From positions 3,385,501 through 3,449,500 of the forward strand of contig NZ_CP034086.1 in assembly GCF_003855495.1 (NCBI RefSeq): 64,000 nucleotides of DNA, in the 5' to 3' direction. Of this stretch, positions 8,544 to 17,330 are shown in pieces. The notes below the pieces were generated by a model. The model ran no database searches. It was not told the origin of the DNA and saw only the letters and a list, made by a program, of their open reading frames with translations. Made by a program: the position numbers and the translations under genes. Numbering within the stretch: the first letter of the stretch is position 1; every line of letters begins with the position of its first letter. This DNA is from Methylocystis rosea. GTDB lineage: Bacteria > Pseudomonadota > Alphaproteobacteria > Rhizobiales > Beijerinckiaceae.

Positions 8544-8593
8544 AACAATTGTCCAAAAAATTGTTGTATCTGTCTGAAACTATACAGATTACA
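8544..8593. promoter_or_regulatory. AT-rich double inverted repeat upstream of the siderophore receptor
   Basis: Two inverted repeats abut in a region much richer in A+T than its surroundings: AACAATT / AATTGTT with an 8-nt spacer (8544-8565), and TGTATCTGT / ACAGATTACA (8565-8593, one extra base in the second arm). They lie 115-165 bp before the TonB-dependent receptor start, a plausible site for an iron-responsive repressor (Fur, Irr or RirA type). The match to a specific regulator is not established. Confidence 0.45.
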
Positions 8594-8708
8594 ATACTTC
8601 CATTCAACAGTTTATCAGTTGACCGTGGCCGCCGCCAAATTTAGCTTTAATCAACTTCTTCGCACGAGGCGAAAGTAGACAACGCACAACCCTCCCTGGC
8701 GGTTCCCC

Positions 8709-11225
8709 ATGAGCGACGTAAAAACTCCAATTTCTCTACGAATGTTGACTCAGTCGCTTCCGCGGACTCGTGCAGGAGATCTGACGTCGGTGAAGGCGCT
8801 GAGCGTTGCTGCGGCGCTTGCATCGAGCGTCAGCGCATCGGCTCTGGCGCAATCCGCTTCGACGACGCTGCCGCCCGTTAAAGTCGACGCGCCGCAGGAG
8901 AAGCCGCGCGCGGCGGCGCCGGCGAAACCCAAGCCGATCGCCGTCGCTCAGCCGCATCCGGCGCGTCATGCCGCCGCCAGTCAGGCCTCGGGGCAGCGGC
9001 GCGGCGCGCCGGGCGCTTCAAACGCCGGCGGCCAAGGCGCAGGCAGCGGAGGCCTTCCGATCTTCGCAACGGCGCCCAACGCCAATCCTTACGCCGATCC
9101 AGTGGCGCCCTATAAGGTCGACCGCCTGTCTTCGCCGAAATTCACCGAGCCGGTGCTCAACACGCCGCGCACGATCACGGTGCTGACCAAGGAAGTGCTC
9201 GACGACAAGAACGCCTTCACGCTGCGTGAAATTGGTCGCAGCACGGCAGGCGTGACGCTGGGGACGGGCGAAGGCGGCAACGCGTTCGGCGATCGCTTCT
9301 TCATTCGCGGCTTCGACGTTCGCAACGACATCTTCGTCGACGGCGTGCGCGATCCCGGCGTCAGCATTCGCGAGAACTTCTATACCGAGCAGGTCGAGAT
9401 TCTGCGCGGGCCAGGATCGACTTTCGCCGGTCGTGGCACGGCGGGCGGCGCGATCAACATCGTAACGAAACAAGCGACCGATCGCGACTTCGTCGAACTC
9501 AAAGCGATTGGCGGCTTTTCCGACCACATGAAGCGGGTGACGGCTGACGTCAACAAAGTGATCAGCCCGATCCTCGCGGTGCGCGTCAACGCTCTTTATC
9601 ACGACTCGAATGTCGCGGGCCGCAGCTTTGTCACCGACTATCGCGACGGCGTCGCGGGCTCAGTGGTGTTCAAGCCGATCGAGGACCTGACGCTGACCGC
9701 TCAATACACGCATGTCTATCAAAATGGCCTGCCGGACTTCGGCGTGCCGTATAACCGAGTCTGGAATAGACCGTTCCCCGAAGGCGTCATTCCTCGCTCC
9801 AACTGGTACGGTTTCCTCGACCGCGATTTCCAAGTTGCGATGCAGAATTTCGGCACCTTCACCGCCCACTATCGCTACAACGACAATCTCGTATTCGACA
9901 ATCGGTTCCGGCAGAGCCGCTCCGTTCTGGACTATATCGGATCGCTGACGGGGAGCGCGGATCTATTCGCTTCGACAGTGAGAATCGGCGCGCAAAGCCG
10001 ATATCAGGTGGTGAACACGCTCGACAACCAGACGGAGGCGACGCTCAAAGTCGATACGGGACCGGTCAAGCATGCGCTCGTCGCCGGCGTGGAGTTCGCC
10101 CGCGAAGGCGTCACGCGCACCAATTATCAGGGCCTCGCTTCCGAGTTGAATGGGATACCCACCGGCAATACGGTGACCTGTAACCTCTATCTTCCGTGCA
10201 CCTATCTGCCGTTCCTCAACACGCCCTACCGCAATACCAATCCCACGCGGATCGCCGTCGACACGAAATCAGGCTATTTGATCGAAACTGCGAACTATCA
10301 GGACGTCGTGATCGTGAACGGCGGCGCGCGCTTTGACGATTACAACATCACAAGCCGCACGGAGACGCTTTCGACATTCGCCAAGAGCCATTCGGGTCTG
10401 TTCAACTGGAACGCCGGCGTCGTCTTTAAGCCGCTGCCGAACGTCAGCGCCTACGCCGCCTACGCCACCTCGGCGACGCCCGTCGGAGCCGAGCTTGACG
10501 GCGGCGCGGCAAACTACGGCGGCCTGAACACGGCGTCGCAAATCTTTGCTCCCCAACTCAACAAGGCGGCGGAGGTCGGTCTGAAATGGGAGCTGTTCGA
10601 CAGGCATCTGCTCGCGACAGCCGCCTTCTTTAAGACGGATGTGAGCGGCGCGAGAGAAGTGAACTCCGGCACCACCACCGGCAACGCGTCCTATTACGTC
10701 CAGGGCGTCGACCTCGAGGTTGCGGGCAATATCACGGATAAGTGGATGGTCCTTGGCGGCATCGTGCTGATGGACTCGCGGGTGACCAACTCCTACGCGC
10801 GAACGAATATCGGTCTTCAACTCGCAAATATCGCGCATGAGTCCTTCAGCCTGCTGTCCAAGTACAAATTCGGCGACCTGATCGGCCTCGCTCCGAATGC
10901 GCTCGAATTTGGCGGCCAGGCCATCTACCGTTCCAGGATCTATGGCGGCAACAATATCGTCGCCAATGGCGGCACATCGTTCAACGCGTTTGGCTTGCCG
11001 ACGCCGACCGCGACGAATTTTCTGAACGTTCCAACGATCCTGCCTTCATACTGGCGCTTCGATGTTTTTGCTGAGGCGAAGATCGGCCAAAACATCACGA
11101 TGAAGTTCTCGGTCAACAATCTCTTCGACCGCACGATCTATGACGCCTTCTATCAGACGTCGACGCCTTTCGCGCAGATGTCGCCCGGCCGCTCCGTCTA
11201 TCTCGAAACGAGCATTTTGTTCTAA
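8709..11225 (+). CDS. TonB-dependent siderophore receptor (Fiu/PiuA type)
   Basis: 838 aa outer-membrane receptor. Signal peptide around residues 29-48 ([20 protein letters not shown]), a ~60-residue Pro/Ala-rich linker, a plug domain ([56 protein letters not shown]) and a 22-strand barrel ending in aromatic YLETSILF. The plug motifs are those of catecholate siderophore receptors. It is followed at 13 bp by PiuC-like hydroxylases and then exbBD-tonB, the typical partners. AT-rich inverted repeats upstream suggest iron control. Confidence 0.9.
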   Translation: MSDVKTPISLRMLTQSLPRTRAGDLTSVKALSVAAALASSVSASALAQSASTTLPPVKVDAPQEKPRAAAPAKPKPIAVAQPHPARHAAASQASGQRRGAPGASNAGGQGAGSGGLPIFATAPNANPYADPVAPYKVDRLSSPKFTEPVLNTPRTITVLTKEVLDDKNAFTLREIGRSTAGVTLGTGEGGNAFGDRFFIRGFDVRNDIFVDGVRDPGVSIRENFYTEQVEILRGPGSTFAGRGTAGGAINIVTKQATDRDFVELKAIGGFSDHMKRVTADVNKVISPILAVRVNALYHDSNVAGRSFVTDYRDGVAGSVVFKPIEDLTLTAQYTHVYQNGLPDFGVPYNRVWNRPFPEGVIPRSNWYGFLDRDFQVAMQNFGTFTAHYRYNDNLVFDNRFRQSRSVLDYIGSLTGSADLFASTVRIGAQSRYQVVNTLDNQTEATLKVDTGPVKHALVAGVEFAREGVTRTNYQGLASELNGIPTGNTVTCNLYLPCTYLPFLNTPYRNTNPTRIAVDTKSGYLIETANYQDVVIVNGGARFDDYNITSRTETLSTFAKSHSGLFNWNAGVVFKPLPNVSAYAAYATSATPVGAELDGGAANYGGLNTASQIFAPQLNKAAEVGLKWELFDRHLLATAAFFKTDVSGAREVNSGTTTGNASYYVQGVDLEVAGNITDKWMVLGGIVLMDSRVTNSYARTNIGLQLANIAHESFSLLSKYKFGDLIGLAPNALEFGGQAIYRSRIYGGNNIVANGGTSFNAFGLPTPTATNFLNVPTILPSYWRFDVFAEAKIGQNITMKFSVNNLFDRTIYDAFYQTSTPFAQMSPGRSVYLETSILF

Positions 11226-11238
11226 GGGAGCGCTTCGA

Positions 11239-11922
11239 ATGCTTGCTCACATACAAGGCGCGCTTGATCGGAAGGAGGTCAACGTCCTTCGCGAGGCGAT
11301 GGCGCAGGCGGCGTGGGAGGACGGCGCCTCCACCGCCGGGGCGAACGCCGGCGAGGCGAAGCGCAACGAGCAACTCCCGCCTGACTCTGAAATCTCGCGC
11401 GCGCTCGGCAAGCGGCTGCTCTCGTCGCTCCTCGCCAATGCCGCTTTCGTTTCAACGGCTGTGCCGCTGCGCATCTATCCGCCGTTGTTCAACCGCTACG
11501 GCGTCGGCGACCACTTCGATCCGCATGTCGACAATGCGATACGCGGCGACGCCATGACCGGCGCGCGTATCCGCGTTGACCTCGCCGCGACTGTGCTTCT
11601 TTCTGATCCCGACGAATATGAGGGCGGCGAACTGATCGTCGAGGACATCTACGGATCCAGGCGGTTCAAGCCGCCGGCGGGCGATCTCATTCTTTATTCG
11701 GCCGGCAGTCTGCATATGGTGACGCCCGTCACCAGCGGCCTACGTCTCGCCTCATTTTTGTGGCTGCAAAGCATGATCCGCGCCGACGAGGCGCGCAGCC
11801 TCGTTTGCGATCTCGACGAATCGATACAGGAACTCGCGCCGCGCGTGGGCGCGGACGATCCGGATCTGCGCAAGCTGGTGACCGTGTACCACAATCTCAT
11901 CCGCTACTGGGGAGAAGCATAG
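11239..11922 (+). CDS. PiuC-like Fe(II)/2-oxoglutarate PKHD-type hydroxylase (copy 1)
   Basis: 227 aa from ATG 11239. Jelly-roll dioxygenase with the ligand set visible: [11 protein letters not shown] (His and Asp), distal His in GSLHMVTPV, and Arg in SGLRLASF as 2-oxoglutarate anchor. PiuC/YbiX proteins accompany catecholate siderophore receptors; their substrate is unknown. It shares framework sequence throughout with the next gene, so the two arose by tandem duplication. Confidence 0.88.
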   Translation: MLAHIQGALDRKEVNVLREAMAQAAWEDGASTAGANAGEAKRNEQLPPDSEISRALGKRLLSSLLANAAFVSTAVPLRIYPPLFNRYGVGDHFDPHVDNAIRGDAMTGARIRVDLAATVLLSDPDEYEGGELIVEDIYGSRRFKPPAGDLILYSAGSLHMVTPVTSGLRLASFLWLQSMIRADEARSLVCDLDESIQELAPRVGADDPDLRKLVTVYHNLIRYWGEA

Positions 11923-11927
11923 CGCTG

Positions 11928-12611
11928 ATGCTTATTTGCATACCCGAAGTTCTTTCCAAGCAGCAGGTGGCCTTTTTTCGCGCGGCCATGGACCAGGCCC
12001 AGTGGGAGGATGGCCGCGCGACCGCTGGCTCGCAGTCCTCTTTGGTGAAGAACAATCTTCAACTGCCGCAAGCCGGCGACGTCGCGCGCGAACTTGGCGA
12101 ACATGTGCTCGAGGCGCTTGCGCAGTCGTCGATGTTCGTCTCGGCGGCCTTGCCGCACAAGATTTTTCCGCCGCTCTTCAATCGCTATGGCGTTGGGCAC
12201 GACTTCGGATTGCACGTCGATAATGCGATCCGCGGCATTCCCGGAACGCCGATTCGCATTCGCACGGATCTTTCTTGCACGCTGTTCCTCTCAGAGGCGG
12301 ACGAGTACGATGGCGGCGAATTAGTGATTGAGGATCGGGTCGGACAGCAGGAAGTGAAACTTCCGGCAGGCGATCTCGTGCTTTATCCTTCAACGAGTCT
12401 CCATCTTGTCAAAGGCGTCACGCGTGGTGAGCGCATCGCCTCGTTTTTTTGGATGCAGAGCATGATTCGCGACAATGTGGCGCGCGCTTTGCTCTTCGAT
12501 CTTGACCAGGCCATCCAATCCCTGACGACTCGGCTGGGCGCCGGCGATCCTGCCTGCGTCAAAATGTCGGGCGTTTATCACAATCTGATCCGAACATGGG
12601 CTGAAGCATGA
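11928..12611 (+). CDS. PiuC-like Fe(II)/2-oxoglutarate PKHD-type hydroxylase (copy 2)
   Basis: 227 aa, exactly the same length as the preceding copy and starting 5 bp after it. Ligands are retained: [11 protein letters not shown] (His, Asp), His in TSLHLVKGV, Arg in RGERIAS. Its stop codon overlaps the exbB start (ATGA), so it is translationally linked to the energising complex. Differences between copies are spread along the sequence, so this is an old duplication rather than a recent one. Both look functional. Confidence 0.87.
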   Translation: MLICIPEVLSKQQVAFFRAAMDQAQWEDGRATAGSQSSLVKNNLQLPQAGDVARELGEHVLEALAQSSMFVSAALPHKIFPPLFNRYGVGHDFGLHVDNAIRGIPGTPIRIRTDLSCTLFLSEADEYDGGELVIEDRVGQQEVKLPAGDLVLYPSTSLHLVKGVTRGERIASFFWMQSMIRDNVARALLFDLDQAIQSLTTRLGAGDPACVKMSGVYHNLIRTWAEA

Positions 12612-13417
12612 AACGTTCTTTGCAGTTTCTCGTGATCTCAATCATCGCGCTTCTCGCTGCGCAGAGCGTCGCAGCCGCACCAGGGTCGCCAGCGCTCGAT
12701 GCAGCGATAGCGGCCACTAAACCTCATGATCTTTCTGTGTGGACGATGTTCGTCAACGCCGACATCGTCGTGAAGATCGTGATGATCGGGTTGTTGTTGG
12801 CGTCCGTCGCGACATGGACGATCCTCATCGCCAAAACGATCGAATTGAAACGGGCGCGCGAGCGCGTGACGACGGCGATACGCCGCCTCTCCGAGGCGCG
12901 CGGCCTCTCCGAGGCGCGACTGGCGCTTGGCGGCGGCGACCGTTTGACGCAGGCGCTGCTTGGCGAGGCGACGCGGGAAATGAAGCTGTCGTCCGATATT
13001 CTTGCGGCGCCGGGCGTGAAGGAGCGCATTGCAGCGTGCTTCGCCGAAATCGAGCGCGCCGAAGCGCTTTCGATCAAGCGGGGCACCGGACTGCTCGCCT
13101 CCGTCGGATCGACGGGCCCCTTCATCGGACTGTTCGGCACCGTCTGGGGCATCATGAACAGCTTCATCGGCATTTCCAAAGCGCAGACCACCAATCTGGC
13201 CGTCGTCGCGCCCGGCATCGCCGAAGCGCTGCTCGCGACGGCGGTCGGCCTCTTCGCCGCCATCCCGGCGGTGCTCATCTACAATCATCTTGCGCGCCAG
13301 GCGACGTCCTATCTGGAACTGGTCTCGAATCTCGCCGGCGAGTTGCTTCGTATCGTCTCGCGCGACCTCGATCGCGCCGGACAGGCCTCCACCAACAAGA
13401 TTCATGCGGCGGAGTAG
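12608..13417 (+). CDS. exbB: TonB-system energiser ExbB
   Basis: 269 aa. N-terminal signal-like helix (residues 5-23), first membrane helix around [20 protein letters not shown], and two more near the C-terminus ([20 protein letters not shown] and [21 protein letters not shown]) with the conserved proton-channel Thr and Gly residues. ExbB forms the pentameric proton channel that drives TonB. The gene overlaps the upstream PiuC-like stop by 4 nt and precedes exbD by 3 bp. Confidence 0.93.
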   Translation: MKRSLQFLVISIIALLAAQSVAAAPGSPALDAAIAATKPHDLSVWTMFVNADIVVKIVMIGLLLASVATWTILIAKTIELKRARERVTTAIRRLSEARGLSEARLALGGGDRLTQALLGEATREMKLSSDILAAPGVKERIAACFAEIERAEALSIKRGTGLLASVGSTGPFIGLFGTVWGIMNSFIGISKAQTTNLAVVAPGIAEALLATAVGLFAAIPAVLIYNHLARQATSYLELVSNLAGELLRIVSRDLDRAGQASTNKIHAAE

Positions 13418-13420
13418 ATC

Positions 13421-13846
13421 ATGGCCGTTCATCTCAAAAGCGATCTTCAGGAAACGCACGAAATCAACGTCACGCCGTTTATCGACGTGATGCTCGTGCT
13501 GCTCATCATCTTCATGGTGGCGGCCCCCCTCGCCACTGTCGATCTTCCGGTCGATCTTCCGGCTTCCAACGCCGCGCCGCATGAAAAGCCCGACAAGCCG
13601 ATTTACGTGACGATCCAGGGCGATCTCGCGCTCGCCCTGGGCGAGACGCCCGTCAAACGCAACGATCTCGTTTCTGCTCTCGACGGGCTCCTGGGCGACA
13701 AGTCGAAACGCATCTATTTGCGAGCCGACACCAGCGTGCCCTATGGCGAGATGATGGCGATCTTGGAGCGGTTGCGCGCTGGCGGTTATCTGCGCGTGGC
13801 GCTCGTCGCGCTCGACGCGGGCGGCAAGGAGCAGGCCCCGCAATGA
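13421..13846 (+). CDS. exbD: biopolymer transport protein ExbD
   Basis: 141 aa. Short cytoplasmic tail, a single membrane helix with the essential Asp ([20 protein letters not shown]), then a periplasmic domain with the [15 protein letters not shown] and [15 protein letters not shown] elements typical of ExbD/TolR. It pairs with ExbB in the proton channel. Its stop overlaps the tonB start (ATGA). In an iron-uptake operon it is ExbD rather than TolR. Confidence 0.93.
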   Translation: MAVHLKSDLQETHEINVTPFIDVMLVLLIIFMVAAPLATVDLPVDLPASNAAPHEKPDKPIYVTIQGDLALALGETPVKRNDLVSALDGLLGDKSKRIYLRADTSVPYGEMMAILERLRAGGYLRVALVALDAGGKEQAPQ

Positions 13847-14634
13847 GCGCCGCCGCCGCTCTCCAGAAGCCGCAGTCGAACGGCAAGCTTTGGGGCGCCG
13901 CAGTCGCCCTGGCGCTGTTTCTGCACGTCGGCGGCGCCGTCGCCGCGCTGGTGACCTTGCGGGGCGACCTCGACGAGGACGCGTCCGGCGCTCCAGCGAT
14001 TGAATTGTCTCTCGAGCCTGCCGCGCCGCGAGACGCCGAGGCCGCGGATCTGCCGCCTGGACCCCTCTCTGACGAAGCGGCCGCCGCTGCGCCTTCCGTC
14101 GCCGCATCAGAGGCGAAGGAGACGAACGAAGAGCGGATCACCCACGCCGAGTCGGAAGACGCCGAGTTCACGCACAACGTTCGGCCGGAGAAGCCGATCG
14201 AAGAAGAGAAGAAACATCAGGCGCAGCCGGTCGTCTCGGCCGAGTCTGCCGCCTCCGAGGCGACTGCGCCGCCCAAGTCTGACGCCGACCGACAATCCGA
14301 CCGGCCCGTGGCGCCTGTTCAAGGGGCTGACGCCGTCGCCAACGCCGTCAAGCTGACGTGGCAAAAGGCCCTGCTCTCGCATCTCAACCGGCATAAGCGC
14401 TATCCTGGCGCCGCCGGGCGTCGATCCGCGGAAGCGAGCGTTTCGTTCACGCTCGACAGGCACGGCCATGTCGTCAGCTACAGCATCAAACGTTCTGCGG
14501 GACATCCACTCTTCGACGACGCTGCGCTCGCGATGATGAAGCGCGCCGACCCCGTTCCGCCGCCGCCGCCGGTGATCGCGGACGAGGGGCTGACCTTCGA
14601 AGTGCCCGTGCAATTTCGCATTGGCAAGAAATAG
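13843..14634 (+). CDS. tonB: energy transducer TonB
   Basis: 263 aa. N-terminal anchor (KLWGAAVALALFLHVGGAVA, including the conserved His of TonB anchors), a long Ala/Glu/Pro-rich periplasmic spacer (~45-165), and the C-terminal TonB box-binding fold with LLSHLNRHKRYPGAA, VSFTLDRHGHVVSYSI and the end ADPVPPPPP..FEVPVQFRI. It transmits proton motive force to the receptor encoded first in this operon. No terminator is evident after it. Confidence 0.92.
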   Translation: MSAAAALQKPQSNGKLWGAAVALALFLHVGGAVAALVTLRGDLDEDASGAPAIELSLEPAAPRDAEAADLPPGPLSDEAAAAAPSVAASEAKETNEERITHAESEDAEFTHNVRPEKPIEEEKKHQAQPVVSAESAASEATAPPKSDADRQSDRPVAPVQGADAVANAVKLTWQKALLSHLNRHKRYPGAAGRRSAEASVSFTLDRHGHVVSYSIKRSAGHPLFDDAALAMMKRADPVPPPPPVIADEGLTFEVPVQFRIGKK

Positions 14635-14841
14635 CTGCGGCTTGAACGGAGGCGGTTCGAGAGCCGAGGCTTACCGACCGCCGCTATGAATAGTCAGCTG
14701 CGACTGAACGTTGTGAAGCTTAGTTTGGGGTTCTCCACAGCGCTTATTTGCGGCTAAGCTTTTCTATTCCTTAAAAAATATGGACCATTGTCGGAACAGA
14801 TTTTCGAATCGGCGCTTCATTCCCCGTGTGGAGAGCTCCTG

Positions 14842-15042
14842 ATGCCGCCACATGAACAGAGGCTGATAGAGACGACAATGCGAGGAAATCGATACATACG
14901 CGATGCGGTTGATGTGGAGCCGAGCGTGAGGCGGCTCGGTGAGCAGCTTCGGCGCCAATTTTCGGATATCGCTACGGAGCCGCTGCCTGACGATATGCTG
15001 GCCCTTCTGGAAGAGCTTGGCCAGATTAGCGCGGTCGAGTGA
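14842..15042 (+). CDS. NepR-like anti-sigma factor homologue (plus strand)
   Basis: 66 aa from ATG 14842 (GGAGAG upstream); a TTG at 14788 is less likely. The C-terminal half carries the NepR signature: RRLGEQLRRQFSDIATEPLP followed by DDMLALLEELG. NepR proteins hold the general stress sigma factor EcfG and are removed by phosphorylated PhyR. Neither gene is in this window. A convergent second NepR-like gene starts on the other strand, 24 bp from this stop. Confidence 0.65.
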   Translation: MPPHEQRLIETTMRGNRYIRDAVDVEPSVRRLGEQLRRQFSDIATEPLPDDMLALLEELGQISAVE

Positions 15043-15065
15043 CGCGCAAAGAGATTTCTCGAATC

Positions 15066-15260
15066 TCAGCGCATCTTGTTGGGACGATCCGCGAAGTCCA
15101 ATTTGATCAGGAGTCCTTTGAGGTCCTCGGGCACCGGCTTCATGATCAAGTCGAGATATAAAAGCGAGAAGCGCTTTCCGAGCGCCTCGCTTAGAGAGCG
15201 CCGAAGCAGCGCTCTCTTGCCCTGTCTAAGGGCGATTTTCGGAGAAGCTGCATTCATCAT
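15066..15260 (-). CDS. NepR-like anti-sigma factor homologue (minus strand)
   Basis: 64 aa, ATG 15260 with AGGAGG about 10 nt upstream. The core SEALGKRFSLLYLDLIMKPV followed by PEDLKGLLIKLD matches the two-helix NepR pattern, more diverged than the opposite-strand copy. The start overlaps the stop of the 62-aa gene upstream (ATGA), and both lie behind an EcfG-type promoter at 15477-15502. It is likely a stress-regulated modulator of EcfG signalling; function is inferred from the motif only. Confidence 0.6.
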   Translation of the reverse strand: MMNAASPKIALRQGKRALLRRSLSEALGKRFSLLYLDLIMKPVPEDLKGLLIKLDFADRPNKMR

Positions 15261-15445
15261 AAAGAACGCGCCTCCTGCTTGAACAACGACTGCCAGGCGG
15301 AGAGTTCAGGGCGCATGTGCTTGCGCGCGGGCGCACGTTCGGTCGATTGCTCCGAAAAGCGGAACGCGCCGCCGCCACGGGAAGCGTGCGATTTGCCACG
15401 TTTCGATCGATATTCGACGGTGAACGGGCGAACAGTTTTCTTCAT
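15257..15445 (-). CDS. 62-aa basic protein upstream of the NepR-like gene
   Basis: 62 aa, rich in Arg, Lys and Ser, beginning MKKTVRPFTVEYRSKRGK. I do not recognise it. Support for being real: an EcfG-type promoter ends ~30 bp before its ATG, an AAGG lies upstream of the start, and its stop overlaps the next start by 4 nt. It is presumably expressed under general stress. Confidence 0.5.
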   Translation of the reverse strand: MKKTVRPFTVEYRSKRGKSHASRGGGAFRFSEQSTERAPARKHMRPELSAWQSLFKQEARSL

Positions 15446-15476
15446 CGATAGACCTTCGTCTTGGGCGCCTTTATAA

Positions 15477-15502
15477 AACCTCGGCGCAAAGCCAGATGTT
15501 CC
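15477..15502 (-). promoter_or_regulatory. EcfG-type (general stress) promoter
   Basis: On the minus strand: GGAAC, 17-nt spacer, GGTT, close to the alphaproteobacterial EcfG consensus GGAAC-N16/17-CGTT. The start would fall near 15470, 25 nt before the ATG at 15445. The csbD promoter at 15903-15928 has the same flanks (GGAACATCT and GGTTTTAT) and spacing. Confidence 0.6.
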
Positions 15503-15622
15503 GGCGCTCTAATTGCTGAACGCAATTTCGCGAACACATTGCTCGCGCGCGGGTGGATTGCATTTCAAAATGAAAACGCCGGCGAAGCTATTTCGCCGGC
15601 GTCTTGCAATGGTGGGCGGGAG

Positions 15623-15820
15623 CTAGTGGCGCGACATCCAGCTGTCGACCTGCTCCTTGGCCTTGTCCTTGGCGACGCCGTAGCGCTCCTGGATCATGCC
15701 TTCGAGCTGCTCGCGGTTCCCGTTGATGCGCGTAATGTCATCGTCGGTGAGCTTGCCCCACTGCTCCTTCACGTTTCCGGTGAACTTCTTCCAATTGCCT
15801 TCGATCGTGTCCCAGTTCAT
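15623..15820 (-). CDS. CsbD family stress protein
   Basis: 65 aa with the full CsbD pattern: MNWDTIEGNWKKFTGNVKEQ, WGKLTDDD, REQLEGMIQERYGVAKDKA and a short tail. CsbD-like proteins are small, hydrophilic, general-stress-induced and without known activity. A strong ribosome site (AGGAGG) precedes the start. An EcfG-type promoter lies ~90 bp upstream, consistent with csbD genes being regular members of the EcfG regulon. Confidence 0.9.
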   Translation of the reverse strand: MNWDTIEGNWKKFTGNVKEQWGKLTDDDITRINGNREQLEGMIQERYGVAKDKAKEQVDSWMSRH

Positions 15821-15902
15821 GAATTCCTCCTTGTCAGGAGGCGGCCGCAGTCGCGGCGACGCCTTGGAAAGCCGAGCCCGGGCCTAGCTTTCACGAGCAT
15901 AA

Positions 15903-15928
15903 AACCTTTTCGACGGATAAGATGTTCC
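15903..15928 (-). promoter_or_regulatory. EcfG-type promoter of csbD
   Basis: Minus strand GGAAC, 17-nt spacer, GGTT; flanks identical to the promoter at 15477-15502. Predicted start near 15896, giving a ~75-nt leader to csbD. Confidence 0.6.
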
Positions 15929-16119
15929 CTGTGGACTTGTGCTTTCGCTATAAATTAGCAGTCTAGCCCATGTTTGCCGCGTTCACTTCCCGCTGGGCAA
16001 GCTTAAGAATTCTGGCCTATGCCTGCGCTGTATTTTTTGCTCGCGCACGCACTCGGATTCCACATAAGCGGCAGCCGGCCTCAGAATTGACGCTGGGTTT
16101 GGTTGGCGCTCAATGATGG

Positions 16120-16593
16120 TCAACCCGTCATCGTGAGGTGCTTGAGCAGCGCGTCGCGCGCCTCGACGATGCGGCGATACTGTTCGTCGCTGCCGCCTGC
16201 ATCGGGATGCGCGGTCTTGGCCAACTGACGGAAGGCGGCGTTGATCTCGGACAGATTGAGCAGGCCCTCGAATGGCAGCCCTAAAATTTCCCGATGTTCA
16301 TGGTCGTCGTCGAGATCCGCCCGAAAAAATAGCGTGCGGCGCTTTGCTCGCGCCTCGAGGCGCAGATTGAGCTGATCCTCTCGCCATCGCTGGCGTGACA
16401 TAACCAGACATTCGCCAAAGGCGATCCGGCCCAGCGTTTCAAGTTCGTCAAGACTGAAGGGCCCCACGACGCCATAGGGCGGCGCCAGAGACGCCCTCCT
16501 GCCGGTCTCGTCATGCTGGATATCGCCGATGGTCGCCATATCCAATATTCCCATCGAGCCGTTCCAGACGACCCATTCCTCTTTGTCCGTCAT
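16120..16593 (-). CDS. C-terminal J-domain protein
   Basis: 157 aa. The last ~60 residues are a J domain: EILGLPFEGLLNLSEINAAF, RQLAKTAHPDAGGSDEQY with the HPD tripeptide, RRIVEARDALL. The N-terminal ~90 residues are not familiar. J proteins stimulate DnaK ATPase and deliver clients; the client here is unknown. It is a single gene with ~210 bp of featureless spacer before the divergent SRPBCC gene. Confidence 0.8.
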   Translation of the reverse strand: MTDKEEWVVWNGSMGILDMATIGDIQHDETGRRASLAPPYGVVGPFSLDELETLGRIAFGECLVMSRQRWREDQLNLRLEARAKRRTLFFRADLDDDHEHREILGLPFEGLLNLSEINAAFRQLAKTAHPDAGGSDEQYRRIVEARDALLKHLTMTG

Positions 16594-16804
16594 GCGGAGC
16601 GCTCATGCTGACCCGACCCGCGCTTCGCCTTTTTGTACAAAAGCGTTCACGAGAGCTGAGCCATGAGCCATGCATGTTCAGAGCCAAAGCGCATGCTGCG
16701 CGTGAGCCGAGCCGGGCGTCGATAAACGCATGATGTCTACTTCCGCGCCGCCCGCAGGCCTGGCTTGAGCCTTGCATGTTAGGCGGTAACGGGAGCAGGA
16801 CTCG

Positions 16805-17275
16805 GTGCTTGACGCTACACAGACACGCAGTCTCACGACGGAGAAGGACCTCGAACATCCGATCGAGGCCGTTTGGCGCGCGATGACAGATTCGGAGTGG
16901 CTCGCCGTTTGGTTCTTTCCAAATGACGTTGAGCCGGTTGTCGGCCACAAGTTCACGATCTGGAGCCGCCCGATCGAGCGCTGGGACGGCGAATTCAAGT
17001 GCCAGGTTCTCGCCGTGGAGCCCGGCCGTATGTTGCGTTTCAGCTGGTCGGGCGGTGATGACGAGCTGAAGGGTTTTGGCCGATACATCGACACGACAGT
17101 TACGTGGACGATCTCGCAGCTGCCGGATGGCGGCACGCATTTTGTTTTTGTCCAGGACGGAATCGACGCTGCCCCTACGGCGGACGCGGTCTACGACGTC
17201 ATGCTCAAAGGCTCGCAGAGCGTGTTGAACTCTCTTGCCAAAAGACTCCCTGACCTCATCGAACACGGCGCCTGA
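16805..17275 (+). CDS. SRPBCC (AHSA1-type) domain protein
   Basis: 156 aa starting at GTG 16805. It has the START/AHSA1 layout: LEHPIEAVWRAMTDSEWLAV WFFP at the N-terminus, FKCQVLAVEPGRMLRFSWSG in the middle, VTWTISQLPDGGTHFVFVQD and a long C-terminal helix. Such proteins form a hydrophobic cavity and have varied or unknown roles. The next gene follows closely on the same strand and may be cotranscribed. Confidence 0.75.
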   Translation: MLDATQTRSLTTEKDLEHPIEAVWRAMTDSEWLAVWFFPNDVEPVVGHKFTIWSRPIERWDGEFKCQVLAVEPGRMLRFSWSGGDDELKGFGRYIDTTVTWTISQLPDGGTHFVFVQDGIDAAPTADAVYDVMLKGSQSVLNSLAKRLPDLIEHGA

Positions 17276-17330
17276 AACGCCACGCTTGCCCGAGCTCATC
17301 GGAGCGGCGACCAGGCGAGCTCAGAGCAAC

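Noticed and set aside
12638..14107. 489-codon open frame antisense to exbB-exbD-tonB
   Set aside because: Arg-rich shadow of three well-supported genes.
14793..14818. EcfG-type promoter before the plus-strand NepR-like gene
   Set aside because: GGAAC is present but the -10 reads GCTT or CTTC at the correct spacing, too weak to claim.
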